A stretch of 64,000 nt of DNA from Lederbergia lenta NBRC 16444 (lineage in GTDB: Bacteria > Bacillota > Bacilli > Bacillales > Bacillaceae_C): positions 124,001-188,000 of the forward strand of contig NZ_BCVC01000002.1 of the NCBI RefSeq assembly GCF_001591545.1, in the 5' to 3' direction. Of the stretch, positions 49,401 to 57,909 are shown piece after piece. A model generated the notes under the pieces. It was given only the letters and a program-made list of their open reading frames with translations. It searched no databases and had not been told where the DNA came from. Numbering within the stretch: position 1 is the first letter of the stretch; the number at the start of each line of letters is the position of its first letter. A program made the translations under genes and the position numbers.

Positions 49401-49560
49401 AGGAAGAAGAGGGAATATATCATTAAATATGCACCGAAAAATTGGATCGTGGGTAGAAACTGATTTAATGGAGCAGCCAATTGGGGAAAAACAATCGGAT
49501 GCACCAATAAATTTTTCGATTACACCTTATGAAGTGAAGACTTTTAAACTATATATTTAA
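46447..49560 (+). CDS. Alpha-mannosidase, GH38 (long type with N-terminal domain)
   Basis: Second GH38 enzyme, about 1038 aa. An N-terminal beta-rich domain (about 1-235) resembles that of yeast vacuolar Ams1-like and other long bacterial enzymes. The catalytic domain begins with VGHTHIDVAWLWRLKHT (zinc ligands H247 and D249) and has the nucleophile D359 in WLPDVFGYSW. C-terminal sandwich domains end in ITPYEVKTFKLYI. TTG 46447 is preferred: GAGGAG at 46432-46437 is spaced 9 bases from it and abuts GTG 46438. There is no signal peptide. It differs enough from the 902-aa GH38 to suggest a different linkage preference. Confidence 0.93.
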   Translation: MFLTERKFEARIQELDGFRYRDCVSIEQFYTREDDGEIGAKPPTEYSVSDSLALGDHWKGRDRYLWLHANIDTHLQLANQQIVGLFSFGRTGGGNNSGFESLLFVNGKPYQGVDSNHEEVLFDETVGNGPLRLDFRLWSGLEGGGEPKEQEYKLETAKIGWLDTKVDNLYFTLLAAYEVLMETNEADPAFMSLKKMISDSLAVVDWTEPGSESFYESCYQAEAILTEAISKTDKTSDITIHAVGHTHIDVAWLWRLKHTREKSARSFSTVLHLMKRFPDYLFLQTQPQLYEYIKEDYPEIYAQMQERIADGQWEAGGAMWLEADCNIPSGESLVRQILYGKEFYKKEFGVDCDYLWLPDVFGYSWALPQILKKSGIKTMMTTKISWNQYNRMPHDTFNWKGIDGSEILTHFITTPEPWNGPDSWFYTYNGFISAKTVKGSWDGYRDKDLSKDLLLSYGYGDGGGGVNRHMLEMRRRFDQLPGMPNVKTSTAGEFFEKLHENVSESDGYIHKWDGELYLEYHRGTYTSQAFMKKMNRQLELQYRRAEFLTSWLSDQAKWIGNDDIKEGWKIILRNQFHDIIPGSSITEVYDDAKLEYAEAFQIINDVEKEITSKSVINDENTVALINPSHLQGTRNVVIPKSESYEDGIWKTSEGKALKTQKYKDGYLVEVDALPSFGAKTIHFEQGEITEGTSNFQYDEKCLETPFYTVEWNEVGQIISLYDKEAKRNILSENEKGNVLQIFEDKPLAHDAWDIDIFYQEKMEEVRELLEYNVVENGELVFRMQMKWKYHHSEIEQSIIFYANDRRIDFDTKVDWHEKRKMLKVAFPVDIRATEATYDIQFGNVKRPTHWNTSWDMARFESVGHQWADLSEADYGVSLMNDSKYGYDIKESNIRLTLLKSAIYPDPLADQGEHAFVYSLYPHIGDWRKAKTVEKAWDLNDPVATVSGKWDKETSFLELDADHVWIDAVKPAQDGNGLIIRLHEYEGRRGNISLNMHRKIGSWVETDLMEQPIGEKQSDAPINFSITPYEVKTFKLYI

Positions 49561-49564
49561 TATG

Positions 49565-49596
49565 AAGGGCCGGGAAGAGAAACGGCCCTTTTTTTA
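49565..49596 (+). terminator. Intrinsic terminator after the long GH38 gene
   Basis: AAGGGCCG (49565-49572) pairs with CGGCCCTT (49583-49590), followed by TTTTTAT. It lies 4 bases after the GH38 stop codon and shows that the next gene cannot start at the ATG at 49562. Confidence 0.92.
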
Positions 49597-49681
49597 TATT
49601 CAAAATCTTGTAATCTGTTCCATACAATTGGGTAAAAACATGCTATTATTCAAAGTACATAATGAATTTAGGAGGAAGTAT

Positions 49682-50599
49682 ATGGATAGTCGTTTAAAAT
49701 TTCGCGATGATGGTACGTTTAAAATAGTTCAACTCACCGATTTGCATATAGGGACAAATGATGGCAACGAGGCTGATGCCCGCACATTCAAGTTAATAAG
49801 TGAAATTATCCAAAAAGAAATGCCTGATTTGATTGCAATTACTGGCGATCTTATTTGGAGTGAGGCAGACGGAGCAGGTCAATCATACCGAAGGGTATTG
49901 GACCATATTTCACAATGGGACATTCCGTTTGCAATTGTTTATGGAAATCATGATTCAGAAGCGAATATTACTAGGGAAGAATTACATGAAATTCAAGAAG
50001 GCTATCAACATTCATTATCTAAAGTTGGTCCACAAGAGATACATGGGGTAGGCAATTATTCTTTAGCGATTCAATCTAATGATGGAAAAGAGACCGAAGC
50101 ATTATTATACTTTTTAGACTCTGGAGATTACGCACCAAAACATATTGGTACATATGAGTGGATTCATTCTAATCAAGTAAGTTGGTTTGTTTCCGAATCA
50201 CATAAGTATGCAAAACTTCCTGCATTAGCATTTTTCCACATGCCACTACCAGAATATAATGAGGTGTGGAAAAGAGGGAAAGTTTCCGGAAATAAACTGG
50301 AACAGGTTTGTTGTCCAGTAATTAATAGTGGCTTATTCACGGCTATGCTTGAAACCGGCAATATAATGGGAACATTTGTAGGACATGATCATGATAATGA
50401 TTACTGTGGTGAGCTTCATGGAATATCCCTATGTTACGGAAGAATAACTGGTTATAATGTGTATGGCGAATTGGAACGGGGAGCGAGAGTGATCCAGCTA
50501 TATGAAGGTGAGCATCGTTTTGAATCATGGCTTCTCCTTGATAATGGGGAAAGAACATCTCACTATATCCACAATCATCAGGTAGAAGAGCCAAATTAA
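49682..50599 (+). CDS. Calcineurin-like metallophosphoesterase
   Basis: Two-metal phosphoesterase of about 305 aa, without signal peptide. Metal motifs in order are QLTDLHIG (D, H; about residue 21), ITGDLIW (GD), VYGNHDSE (GNHD), FFHMPLPEY (H) and GHDHDND (GHDH). It resembles the PAP29/SIA1-like group of predicted phosphatases, as remembered. A strong AGGAGGAAG lies before ATG 49682; the upstream in-frame ATG at 49562 precedes a terminator and is rejected. Embedded in a mannosidase cluster, it may remove phosphate from phosphomannosyl glycans or sugar phosphates, but this is inference from position. Confidence 0.88.
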   Translation: MDSRLKFRDDGTFKIVQLTDLHIGTNDGNEADARTFKLISEIIQKEMPDLIAITGDLIWSEADGAGQSYRRVLDHISQWDIPFAIVYGNHDSEANITREELHEIQEGYQHSLSKVGPQEIHGVGNYSLAIQSNDGKETEALLYFLDSGDYAPKHIGTYEWIHSNQVSWFVSESHKYAKLPALAFFHMPLPEYNEVWKRGKVSGNKLEQVCCPVINSGLFTAMLETGNIMGTFVGHDHDNDYCGELHGISLCYGRITGYNVYGELERGARVIQLYEGEHRFESWLLLDNGERTSHYIHNHQVEEPN

Positions 50600-50848
50600 A
50601 AGATAATACAAGATATGGAAGTTTGTATATTGGGGACAGAGAAAAGTTCATCCATCCCAATTGATAATCAAACAATTAAAGGAAAGCGTATTCAATGATT
50701 CTTTTATTTGAGGATCTCATTCCTCTTACTTTTATCTGTTAGTTTCATATTTTCCGAGATTTTCCACCACGACAGCTTGGACTTCAATGCTAAATAGATA
50801 CGGCGATTTGCAATATAAAGATTGAATATTAATTGTTAGCAGATTCCG

Positions 50849-50901
50849 TTGATTGAAGCGTGAGGCGGCGACTCCAGCGGCTCACCTGAAACGGAAATCA
50901 A
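50849..50901. repeat. Bacillaceae GC-rich intergenic repeat, short copy
   Basis: It starts TTGATTGAAGCG, ends ACGGAAATCAA, and contains GGCGGCGACTCCAGCGGCTCACCTG parts matching the full copy at 59455 in reverse. At 53 bp it is the most deleted of three copies. The rest of the 50600-50988 gap shows no gene. Confidence 0.65.
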
Positions 50902-50988
50902 CATTGTTCGAATCAAGAATTATCTATATTGATTCAGCTAAAAACCTAGCACTTCAAATATGCTTGGAGAGGAAATATATATAATCCC

Positions 50989-52209
50989 ATGGAGAAAGAT
51001 ATCAATGGAAAAAAGTCCGTTATCATTATTGCTTTAATTACTGCAGTGAGCGTGTTGGGAAATGAAATGCTTTTTATTGTGATGCCCATATATTGGAAGT
51101 TTTTTGGACTCACTTCAATATGGCAAATTGGCGTTCTGCTTTCAGCGAATAGAATCATTCGTCTGCCTATCAATTCATTAGTAGGCTTATGTTACGAAAA
51201 AATGAGTAAAAGAAGTGGTTTACTCCTTGCTGTTATTCTTGCCGTTATTTCTACCTTTTCCTATGGTGTGTTTAAAGGTTTTGGGGTATTGCTTGCGATG
51301 AGAATTCTTTGGGGAATCGCTTGGTCCTTTCTTCGCTTAGGTGGTTATTTAACCGTTATCTCAAGTAGTGATCAAAAAACAAGAGGGCATTTTATTGGTT
51401 TATATAATGGTCTTTGGGGGTTAGGTACTTTATTTGGGATGTTAATAGGTGGTATTTTTACTGAAATTATAGGTATTAGGACAATTACTACGATATTTGC
51501 AATACTTGGCATATGCAGCATTCCGTTTGTTATTCGGTATGTACCAAATAAGACAGCTGATGAGGGAATGGAGAAAAAGAAGACCCAACCTTCTGTTAAC
51601 GTTAATAGGAAGCAGCTATTATCCGTATTACTAAGTGGATTGTTAGTTGCCTTTGTCGTATATGGCATTTTTACATCGACATTAAGTAAAGTGATTGAAC
51701 ATCAAATTGGTGATAGTCTCGTATTTTTAACGTATACAGTTGGGGCAGTTGCCGTTGCCGGAGTATTACAATCATTTCGAATGGGGTTAGATCCTTTTTT
51801 AGCTCCTTTGATTGGAAAGTTGTCTGACCAAAAATTTGGAAGGGTCCCTATATTAATATTTGCGCTCTCACTTGGAACTATTTGTTTATTTATTATTCCA
51901 ATTAACACTCCATTTATTGCATTCCTATTCATTATCCTAGTTTTTCAATTAGTATCAACTTTATTAATAACGACTAGCGATTCTATGGCAGCAGATTTAT
52001 CGAGTGACTATTCGTCTGTAAAAACAATGACACATTATACTTTATTCGTAGACCTTGGCTCAGCTCTCGGACCATTAATTAGTTATTTTGTTATTGATTT
52101 TATTGGCCTTCATTGGCTGTATTGGTCCACAGGAATAATAATGATATTTTTAATCGTTTTTTGGTCTAAAGAATTCCAGCAACAGCGTAAAAAAAACTTT
52201 GCTCATTAG
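50989..52209 (+). CDS. MFS transporter
   Basis: A 406-aa secondary transporter with about twelve helices. The first helix (VIIIALITAVSVLGNEMLFI), the loop LCYEKMSKRSG between helices 2 and 3, and the second-half repeat APLIGKLSDQKFGRVPI are the typical MFS features. GGAGAGG lies 15 bases before ATG 50989, a long spacing, so the exact start is uncertain; the next in-frame Met codons are too far inside. It lies between the metallophosphoesterase and the fourth ABC importer and is followed by its own hairpin. The substrate may be a mono- or oligosaccharide from the mannosidase pathway, on position alone. Confidence 0.86.
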   Translation: MEKDINGKKSVIIIALITAVSVLGNEMLFIVMPIYWKFFGLTSIWQIGVLLSANRIIRLPINSLVGLCYEKMSKRSGLLLAVILAVISTFSYGVFKGFGVLLAMRILWGIAWSFLRLGGYLTVISSSDQKTRGHFIGLYNGLWGLGTLFGMLIGGIFTEIIGIRTITTIFAILGICSIPFVIRYVPNKTADEGMEKKKTQPSVNVNRKQLLSVLLSGLLVAFVVYGIFTSTLSKVIEHQIGDSLVFLTYTVGAVAVAGVLQSFRMGLDPFLAPLIGKLSDQKFGRVPILIFALSLGTICLFIIPINTPFIAFLFIILVFQLVSTLLITTSDSMAADLSSDYSSVKTMTHYTLFVDLGSALGPLISYFVIDFIGLHWLYWSTGIIMIFLIVFWSKEFQQQRKKNFAH

Positions 52210-52244
52210 GAGATCTTTAAAACAGAAAAGGATAGTTATATGGG

Positions 52245-52277
52245 TAAGGCTGACGCAATTTTGCGTCAGCCTTATTA
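52245..52277. terminator. Hairpin terminator after the MFS gene
   Basis: TAAGGCTGACGCAA (52245-52258) and TTGCGTCAGCCTTA (52261-52274) pair perfectly over 14 bp with only TT between, followed by TTAAAC. The stem is strong but the T-tract poor. Confidence 0.7.
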
Positions 52278-52373
52278 AACTTTCATCAACATATAAATGC
52301 TTATTTAATTTGTCCAGTGAATCTCAAGTAAGTCAACTATGAATAGGCTTACATGTTTTTTATAATAAGTATA

Positions 52374-52387
52374 TGAAAGTGTTTACA
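52374..52387 (+). promoter_or_regulatory. Candidate cre site upstream of the fourth ABC importer
   Basis: TGAAAGTGTTTACA matches TGWAARCGYTWNCW at 13 of 14 positions, with T for C in the central CG. A TATAAT at 52361-52366 lies just upstream, so a CcpA roadblock is plausible; I see no clear -35. Confidence 0.45.
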
Positions 52388-52416
52388 ACAACGTGAGAAG
52401 GAGGTCGAGGAGGAAA

Positions 52417-53346
52417 TTGAAGAAGATATTCAAAGACCTAATAAACAACCGTATTTGGCTCCTTATGGTACTTCCAGGTACTATCTGGTTTCTGCTGTTT
52501 TCCTATTTACCGATGTTTGGAACTGTCATTGCCTTTAAGGACTTTCGTATATCGCGAGATGGCTTTTTCGCCAGCGTATTAAATAGTGAATGGGTTGGAT
52601 TCGACAATTTTAAATATTTATTTAGCACTGATAGTGCATTCGTCATTACGAGAAATACAATTTTGTATAATCTGGTATTTATTATACTAGGATTGGTTTT
52701 GGCGGTCGCAGTGGCCATTATTTTAAATGAATTGGCTAATAAAAAACTAGCGAAAATATATCAAACAGGAATGTTATTTCCCCATTTTCTTTCATGGGTT
52801 ATCGTCAGTTATTTTGTATTCACCTTTTTGAGTGCGGATAGAGGATTATTGAATAATATTCTGGATGGCTTCGGTATTGATGCTATTTCCTGGTATAATG
52901 AGCCGAAATATTGGCCGTTTATCATCATATTTATGAGCATGTGGAAAGGCATCGGATACGGAAGCATCGTTTACTTAGCTGCAATTGTCGGTATTGATCG
53001 AACGTATTATGAGGCAGCAATGATTGATGGTGCAACGAAGTGGCAACAAATTCGTCACGTTACCATTCCGATGATCACACCGCTGATTGTCATCCTGACT
53101 ATTTTAAACGTAGGTAAGATTTTTAACTCTGATTTTGGATTGTTCTATCAATTGCCAAGGGATTCAGGGGCCTTATATTCCGTTACGAACACGATTGACA
53201 CCTTTGTTTACCGAGGACTTATGTCATTGGGAGATATCGGTATGAGTACGGCAGCAGGACTTTATCAGTCATTTGTAGGATTGGTTCTCGTGCTACTAAC
53301 AAATTATATTGTTAGTAAAATTGATGAAGAGAATGCATTGTTTTAA
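52417..53346 (+). CDS. ABC transporter permease, LplB type
   Basis: Membrane subunit of the LplB/YteP class found with large oligosaccharide binding proteins. It has a first helix near residues 14-34 (WLLMVLPGTIWFLLFSYLPM), the typical YLPMFGTVIAFKDFR segment and an EAA loop (YEAAMIDGATKWQQIRHVTI, about residue 202). The frame opens at GTG 52393, but GAGGAGG and AAGGAGG upstream favour TTG 52417, giving about 309 aa. Followed by a YtcP-type permease and a large lipoprotein, it forms the importer nearest the mannosidase genes. Confidence 0.9.
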   Translation: MKKIFKDLINNRIWLLMVLPGTIWFLLFSYLPMFGTVIAFKDFRISRDGFFASVLNSEWVGFDNFKYLFSTDSAFVITRNTILYNLVFIILGLVLAVAVAIILNELANKKLAKIYQTGMLFPHFLSWVIVSYFVFTFLSADRGLLNNILDGFGIDAISWYNEPKYWPFIIIFMSMWKGIGYGSIVYLAAIVGIDRTYYEAAMIDGATKWQQIRHVTIPMITPLIVILTILNVGKIFNSDFGLFYQLPRDSGALYSVTNTIDTFVYRGLMSLGDIGMSTAAGLYQSFVGLVLVLLTNYIVSKIDEENALF

Positions 53347-53397
53347 AACATATCACTTATTCATGAAAGGGGGCAGGTCGCTTAGCGGCTGAAACAT

Positions 53398-54393
53398 ATG
53401 GCGAGCAAAAATACAAAAAACACTTTTGTTGAAGCAGAAACTCTTTCTACTAGTGACAAAAATATTAAAGTAGTTTCAAAGAATAAACGAAAAAAGAAGT
53501 TTGATCCTCATGGTTTTCACCCAGTAACGAACTGGGGCTTGAATATATCATTGGCTATATTTACATTCATGTGTTTGTTTCCTTTCTTCTACGTAATCGT
53601 TATTTCCTTTACAGATGAGGCAACGATTGTGCAGAATGGTTTCCAACTTATCCCCGAAGCATGGAGTCTTGAAGCATATCAATATCTATGGCATATGAAG
53701 GATCAATTATTACGGTCATATGGTGTGACCATTTTCATTACTGTAGTAGGAACAGTTATTAGCGTTCTGATGATTGCTTTTTATGCCTATGCGATTTCTA
53801 GAAAACAGTTTATATATAGAAAGTTCTTTACATTCTTTGCATTCTTCACGATGCTTTTTGGAGGAGGAATGGTTCCTTTCTATATCGTGTCCACACAGTT
53901 TTTAGGGTTGAAAAACTCTGTTTGGGCATTAATATTGCCACTCGCAATGAATGCCTTTTACATTATTATCATGAGGACATTTTTTATGAGATCCGTTCCC
54001 GAATCTATTTTGGAATCTGCCAGAATTGATGGAGCGAGTGAAACACGAATTTTCTTCCAAATTGTTTTCCCACTATCATTACCAGGGATTGCGACCATTG
54101 CATTATTTAGTACTTTGGGCTACTGGAATGATTGGTTTAACGCATTGCTGTTTATTGATGTACCAGACTTGGTCCCATTACAGTCCTTACTCATGAAGAT
54201 TGAAAATAATCTTGAGTTTATGAGACAAAATATTGAAATAAGTGCGATGCAATCTAGTTTATTTTCAACCATACCAGCAGATGCTGCAAAAATGGCCATG
54301 GTAGTAATCGCCACATTACCAATAGCAATATCTTATCCGTTTTTTCAAAAATACTTTATTAGCGGACTAACTATTGGTGGCGTGAAAGAATAA
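53398..54393 (+). CDS. ABC transporter permease, YtcP/LplC type
   Basis: A 331-aa subunit with a 45-residue polar N-terminal tail, then six helices, an EAA loop (LESARIDGASETRIFFQIVF, about residues 204-223) and the C-terminus FISGLTIGGVKE. No good ribosome site precedes ATG 53398: the nearest purine run, AAAGGGGG, is 25 bases upstream. Translation may be weak or coupled. It pairs with the LplB-type permease and the lipoprotein that follows 30 bp later. Confidence 0.9.
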   Translation: MASKNTKNTFVEAETLSTSDKNIKVVSKNKRKKKFDPHGFHPVTNWGLNISLAIFTFMCLFPFFYVIVISFTDEATIVQNGFQLIPEAWSLEAYQYLWHMKDQLLRSYGVTIFITVVGTVISVLMIAFYAYAISRKQFIYRKFFTFFAFFTMLFGGGMVPFYIVSTQFLGLKNSVWALILPLAMNAFYIIIMRTFFMRSVPESILESARIDGASETRIFFQIVFPLSLPGIATIALFSTLGYWNDWFNALLFIDVPDLVPLQSLLMKIENNLEFMRQNIEISAMQSSLFSTIPADAAKMAMVVIATLPIAISYPFFQKYFISGLTIGGVKE

Positions 54394-54423
54394 AAAACAT
54401 AGTGTTAAGGGAGGAAAGATGAA

Positions 54424-55878
54424 ATGAAAAAGAGATTATTAATGTTTCTTGTTTTAATGTTAGGAATTGGCGGTATTTTAGCTGCTTGTGGAAATGATAA
54501 GGAAACAAGCAAAAAAGGAAGCGGGTCTTCAGAAAAACCGTATGAAATTTTATGGTATACGATTGGTACACCGCAAAAAGATACGGATAAGGTATTTGAG
54601 GAAGTAAATAAGTATACAAAAGAAAAAATTAATGCAACTGTAAAGCTTACTCAAATTGACTGGGGCGATTACGAACAAAAGATGCAAGTGATTATTGCCT
54701 CTGGTGAGCCTTTCGATTTAGCTTATACAAGTGGTGGTAAATATGTACAAGATGCGCAAAAGGGTGCATTTGAACCATTGGATGAATTGCTAGATAGCCA
54801 TGGTAAAGAGCTTAAAGAAGTGCTTGATCCAGCTCTAATGGAAGGTGCCAAAGTGAATGGAGAATTATACGGCATCCCATCCAATAAAGAAGCAGGTCGT
54901 CAATCAGTTTATACTTTTAACAAAAGATTAGTAGATAAATATAATTTCGATATTTCTAAAGTGAAAACATTAGAAGATTTAGAGCCAATGCTGAAAGTAA
55001 TTAAAGAAAAAGAGTCAGGGATTTCACCAATCGCAACATTTAATGCTTATCTACCGTTTGACTATGTGTTAACTGGTAAACTTCCATTTGCATTCCCATT
55101 AGAAGGAGATACAGATAAAGTAATCAACTTCTATGAGTCTGACGAAGCAATGCAAACATATAAAACAATGCATAACTATTATAAAGCAGGCTACATCAAA
55201 GCTGATGCAGCTACAAGTAAAGAATCATGGCCGATGGATGTAGAAAACTGGTTTGTTCGCATGGGAGATTCACAACCTTATGCTGATCTATTATGGTCAC
55301 GTTCGGCAAAATATGAAGTTGTTTCTACACCAGCTGAAGAGCCTACTACATTCAATAGTTCAGTAACAGGTGCAATACAAGCTATTTCATCTACAACTGA
55401 AAATCCTGAAAAAGTAATGGAATTCTTGAACTTATTAAACACAGATGAATATCTTCGTAACCTCGTAGATAAAGGAATCGAAGGCGAACATTATGAGAAA
55501 AATGAAGATGGTACAATTAAAGACCTTGAAGCTCGTATAGAAAGATACAATATGCCAACATATTCACTTGGAAACCATTTCAACTTATATCTATATGAAG
55601 AGGACCCTGCTGATAAATGGGATGCTTTCAAAGCGTTTAATGAATCATCAACAGCAGCACCAACGTTAGGATTCCATTTTGATAGTAATCCAGTAAGATC
55701 TGAAATTGCGTCTATCTCAAACGTTGCAGAAGAATTTTATCCAGCATTGGCGACTGGAACAGTTGATCCAGAAGAATACTTACCAAAAGCGAACAAAAAA
55801 TTCAAAGAAGCTGGTTTGGATAAAGTAATGGAAGAAATTCAAAAACAATATGATGAGTGGAAAAAAGAAAATAAATAA
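54424..55878 (+). CDS. Large solute-binding lipoprotein, LplA/YtcQ type (DUF3502-like C-terminus)
   Basis: Extracellular oligosaccharide-binding protein of 484 aa. It has a lipoprotein signal ending GGILAAC (C22), a Lys/Ser linker and a mature domain starting PYEILWYTIGTP. ASGEPFDLAYTSGG is the typical family segment. The C-terminal 140 residues resemble DUF3502 found in binding proteins for complex glycans. GGGAGGAAAG lies before ATG 54424. It is last in the importer operon, unusual in that the binding protein normally leads. A terminator follows. A high-mannose glycan is the most likely cargo from context only. Confidence 0.92.
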   Translation: MKKRLLMFLVLMLGIGGILAACGNDKETSKKGSGSSEKPYEILWYTIGTPQKDTDKVFEEVNKYTKEKINATVKLTQIDWGDYEQKMQVIIASGEPFDLAYTSGGKYVQDAQKGAFEPLDELLDSHGKELKEVLDPALMEGAKVNGELYGIPSNKEAGRQSVYTFNKRLVDKYNFDISKVKTLEDLEPMLKVIKEKESGISPIATFNAYLPFDYVLTGKLPFAFPLEGDTDKVINFYESDEAMQTYKTMHNYYKAGYIKADAATSKESWPMDVENWFVRMGDSQPYADLLWSRSAKYEVVSTPAEEPTTFNSSVTGAIQAISSTTENPEKVMEFLNLLNTDEYLRNLVDKGIEGEHYEKNEDGTIKDLEARIERYNMPTYSLGNHFNLYLYEEDPADKWDAFKAFNESSTAAPTLGFHFDSNPVRSEIASISNVAEEFYPALATGTVDPEEYLPKANKKFKEAGLDKVMEEIQKQYDEWKKENK

Positions 55879-55887
55879 GAAGAGTCG

Positions 55888-55919
55888 AGCCGGATGGAAA
55901 TCCGGCTTGCACTTTTTTA
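55888..55919 (+). terminator. Intrinsic terminator after the binding-protein gene
   Basis: AGCCGGAT (55888-55895) and ATCCGGCT (55900-55907) pair perfectly around GGAA, followed by TGCACTTTTTT. The 56110 kinase gene is therefore a separate unit. Confidence 0.9.
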
Positions 55920-56109
55920 TAGATTACAATGGGTTTATAAATCCCTGTTTTAAGATGCATGTTCATATTCTATAATCATGAGACGATAAGAGGAATCCAT
56001 ATAAATATTTAATTGTATATCCATTGGTTGGCCTCGTTTGATATTTTCAATCCGTGATATAATAGTAATATAATAAGCTTATCAAACTTAATGAGGGAGC
56101 AAAAAAAGC

Positions 56110-57909
56110 GTGGACTTCAAGAGAAAACTACCTTATAAGCATAAAATATTTAATAAATTATTATTAACTTCCTCTATTACGATCATAGCGACAGTTTCCA
56201 TTTTGTTTGTTACAATCACAAACTATTATTCTGAAGTACTTATTCAAAGGGAAATGGATTTGAGTACGCGAACTTTGGAAAGAGTAGATGATTATTTTAC
56301 TCGTAAAGAAACAGATGTTACAAATATGATAAGAGATCTTTATGGGAAAGATGGCCTAATTAATGATATGTCTTACGCCCTTCAAAATGGATATCAAGAT
56401 TATCTTAAGTATCGTCTCGATCGATATACAGATAGTCCTTCTTTTGTTCCCATGGATATTAATACATTTTTCAATGGCTATTTTGATCAATATAATGATG
56501 TGAATGCGATTAGTTTACAAGCCAATGAAACCCCATCTATTGAATATTTATTTATTTATAATTATTTACGGTGGAATAGCTCGATTATTAAAGAATCGAT
56601 AGACTATTCAACGATTGAATATTACCAAAATGAATTAAATCCAATTCCGTATGTTAAGATCCCTTCAAGAGAATTACAGGACACATTTATAATAAAACGG
56701 GACATAAATAATCCTAGTACACTAAAAAAAATGGGAGAAGTTTCTGTTTATTATACGACAGATGAATTGAATGAGATGATTAAAAAAAGAAAAACAGAAG
56801 CAAAGTCCTCTATTTTTTTATTGAATGATGATGGAGAAATTCTTTATTCCTCCAATCAAGCTATTCCTACTCAAATGATTCAAGGATCCTCTCAAGAGAC
56901 AAATGAGAAAGTGATGAAGTGGGAGGGAGAAACCTATTATGTGAACTCGATTGCTGGACATAATCATTTTACGTACATTGCTGTCATCCCGCAAAAAGAA
57001 CTAAATAAATTAACCATTGTTAGAGGTACGATGTGGTTGGTTATTGCCATTTCTACATTTATCGCTATATTGATTACGTATTCACTAATGCGTAATTACT
57101 CGTCAAGAATTAAAGATATCGATTCAGCGATACGAGAAGTAGAGAAAGGGAATTTAGCCGTTCGTATACCGGAATTTAAACAAAAAGATGAACTTTCAAC
57201 TATTGCAAATAGCTTTAATTCTATGCTTGATGAATTAAATAGTTACATTGACCGTTTTTATGTGTTAAATATTAAACAGCAACAAGCTGAGTTGAAAGCG
57301 TTGCAATCACAGATCAATCCACACTTTCTATTTAATACATTAGAGGTAATTCGAATGGCTGCAGTAATAGAAGGTTCTAAAACCTCTAGTAAAATGATTT
57401 ATCACTTATCAAGATTATTTAGGTATACGCTCGACTCTAAAGAAACGGTACCATTATATATTGAATTGGATCATACGAATCAATATCTACAACTAATGCA
57501 ACTGCATCATCCAAACAAATTAGATATTATCGTGGATATACCTAAAGATATCGAGAATATACCTATTCAAAAATTAATCCTTCAGCCTGTTATCGAAAAC
57601 TATATGATTCATGGATTTCGTAAAGACCAAACCGACAATCATTTAGAGATACGAGTTTCACGAGTGGAGGAAAAGATAGAGATTACTGTAAAGGATAATG
57701 GTATAGGAATTTCAAAAGCAAGGCTAAAAGAAATTATGGATCATCTTGATGATAAAGGAGACGTAATACAATCAATTGGTTTGAAAAATGTGCATCAACG
57801 TTTAAGACTGAAGTATGGAACAGACTATGGTTTATCCATTCAAAGTATGGAAGGGATAGAAACTATCATCACAATTTCGATTCCTATAGGGGGAAACTCG
57901 CATGTATAA
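56110..57909 (+). CDS. Sensor histidine kinase, YesM-like
   Basis: A 599-aa membrane kinase with helix 1 at about residues 17-38, an extracellular sensor (about 40-300), helix 2 at about 305-325, HAMP (about 327-378), a His_kinase motif SQINPHFLFNTL (H405), and an ATPase domain with VIENYMIHGF and DNGIGI. It starts at GTG 56110 with GAGGGAG about 10 bases upstream. The end overlaps the regulator start by 8 bp. It lies beside the fourth ABC importer and probably senses the same glycan. Confidence 0.93.
   Translation: MDFKRKLPYKHKIFNKLLLTSSITIIATVSILFVTITNYYSEVLIQREMDLSTRTLERVDDYFTRKETDVTNMIRDLYGKDGLINDMSYALQNGYQDYLKYRLDRYTDSPSFVPMDINTFFNGYFDQYNDVNAISLQANETPSIEYLFIYNYLRWNSSIIKESIDYSTIEYYQNELNPIPYVKIPSRELQDTFIIKRDINNPSTLKKMGEVSVYYTTDELNEMIKKRKTEAKSSIFLLNDDGEILYSSNQAIPTQMIQGSSQETNEKVMKWEGETYYVNSIAGHNHFTYIAVIPQKELNKLTIVRGTMWLVIAISTFIAILITYSLMRNYSSRIKDIDSAIREVEKGNLAVRIPEFKQKDELSTIANSFNSMLDELNSYIDRFYVLNIKQQQAELKALQSQINPHFLFNTLEVIRMAAVIEGSKTSSKMIYHLSRLFRYTLDSKETVPLYIELDHTNQYLQLMQLHHPNKLDIIVDIPKDIENIPIQKLILQPVIENYMIHGFRKDQTDNHLEIRVSRVEEKIEITVKDNGIGISKARLKEIMDHLDDKGDVIQSIGLKNVHQRLRLKYGTDYGLSIQSMEGIETIITISIPIGGNSHV

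Noticed and set aside
49562-49681. N-terminal extension of the metallophosphoesterase from ATG 49562
   Set aside because: The stretch contains the GH38 terminator hairpin, and a strong AGGAGGAAG site fixes the start at 49682.
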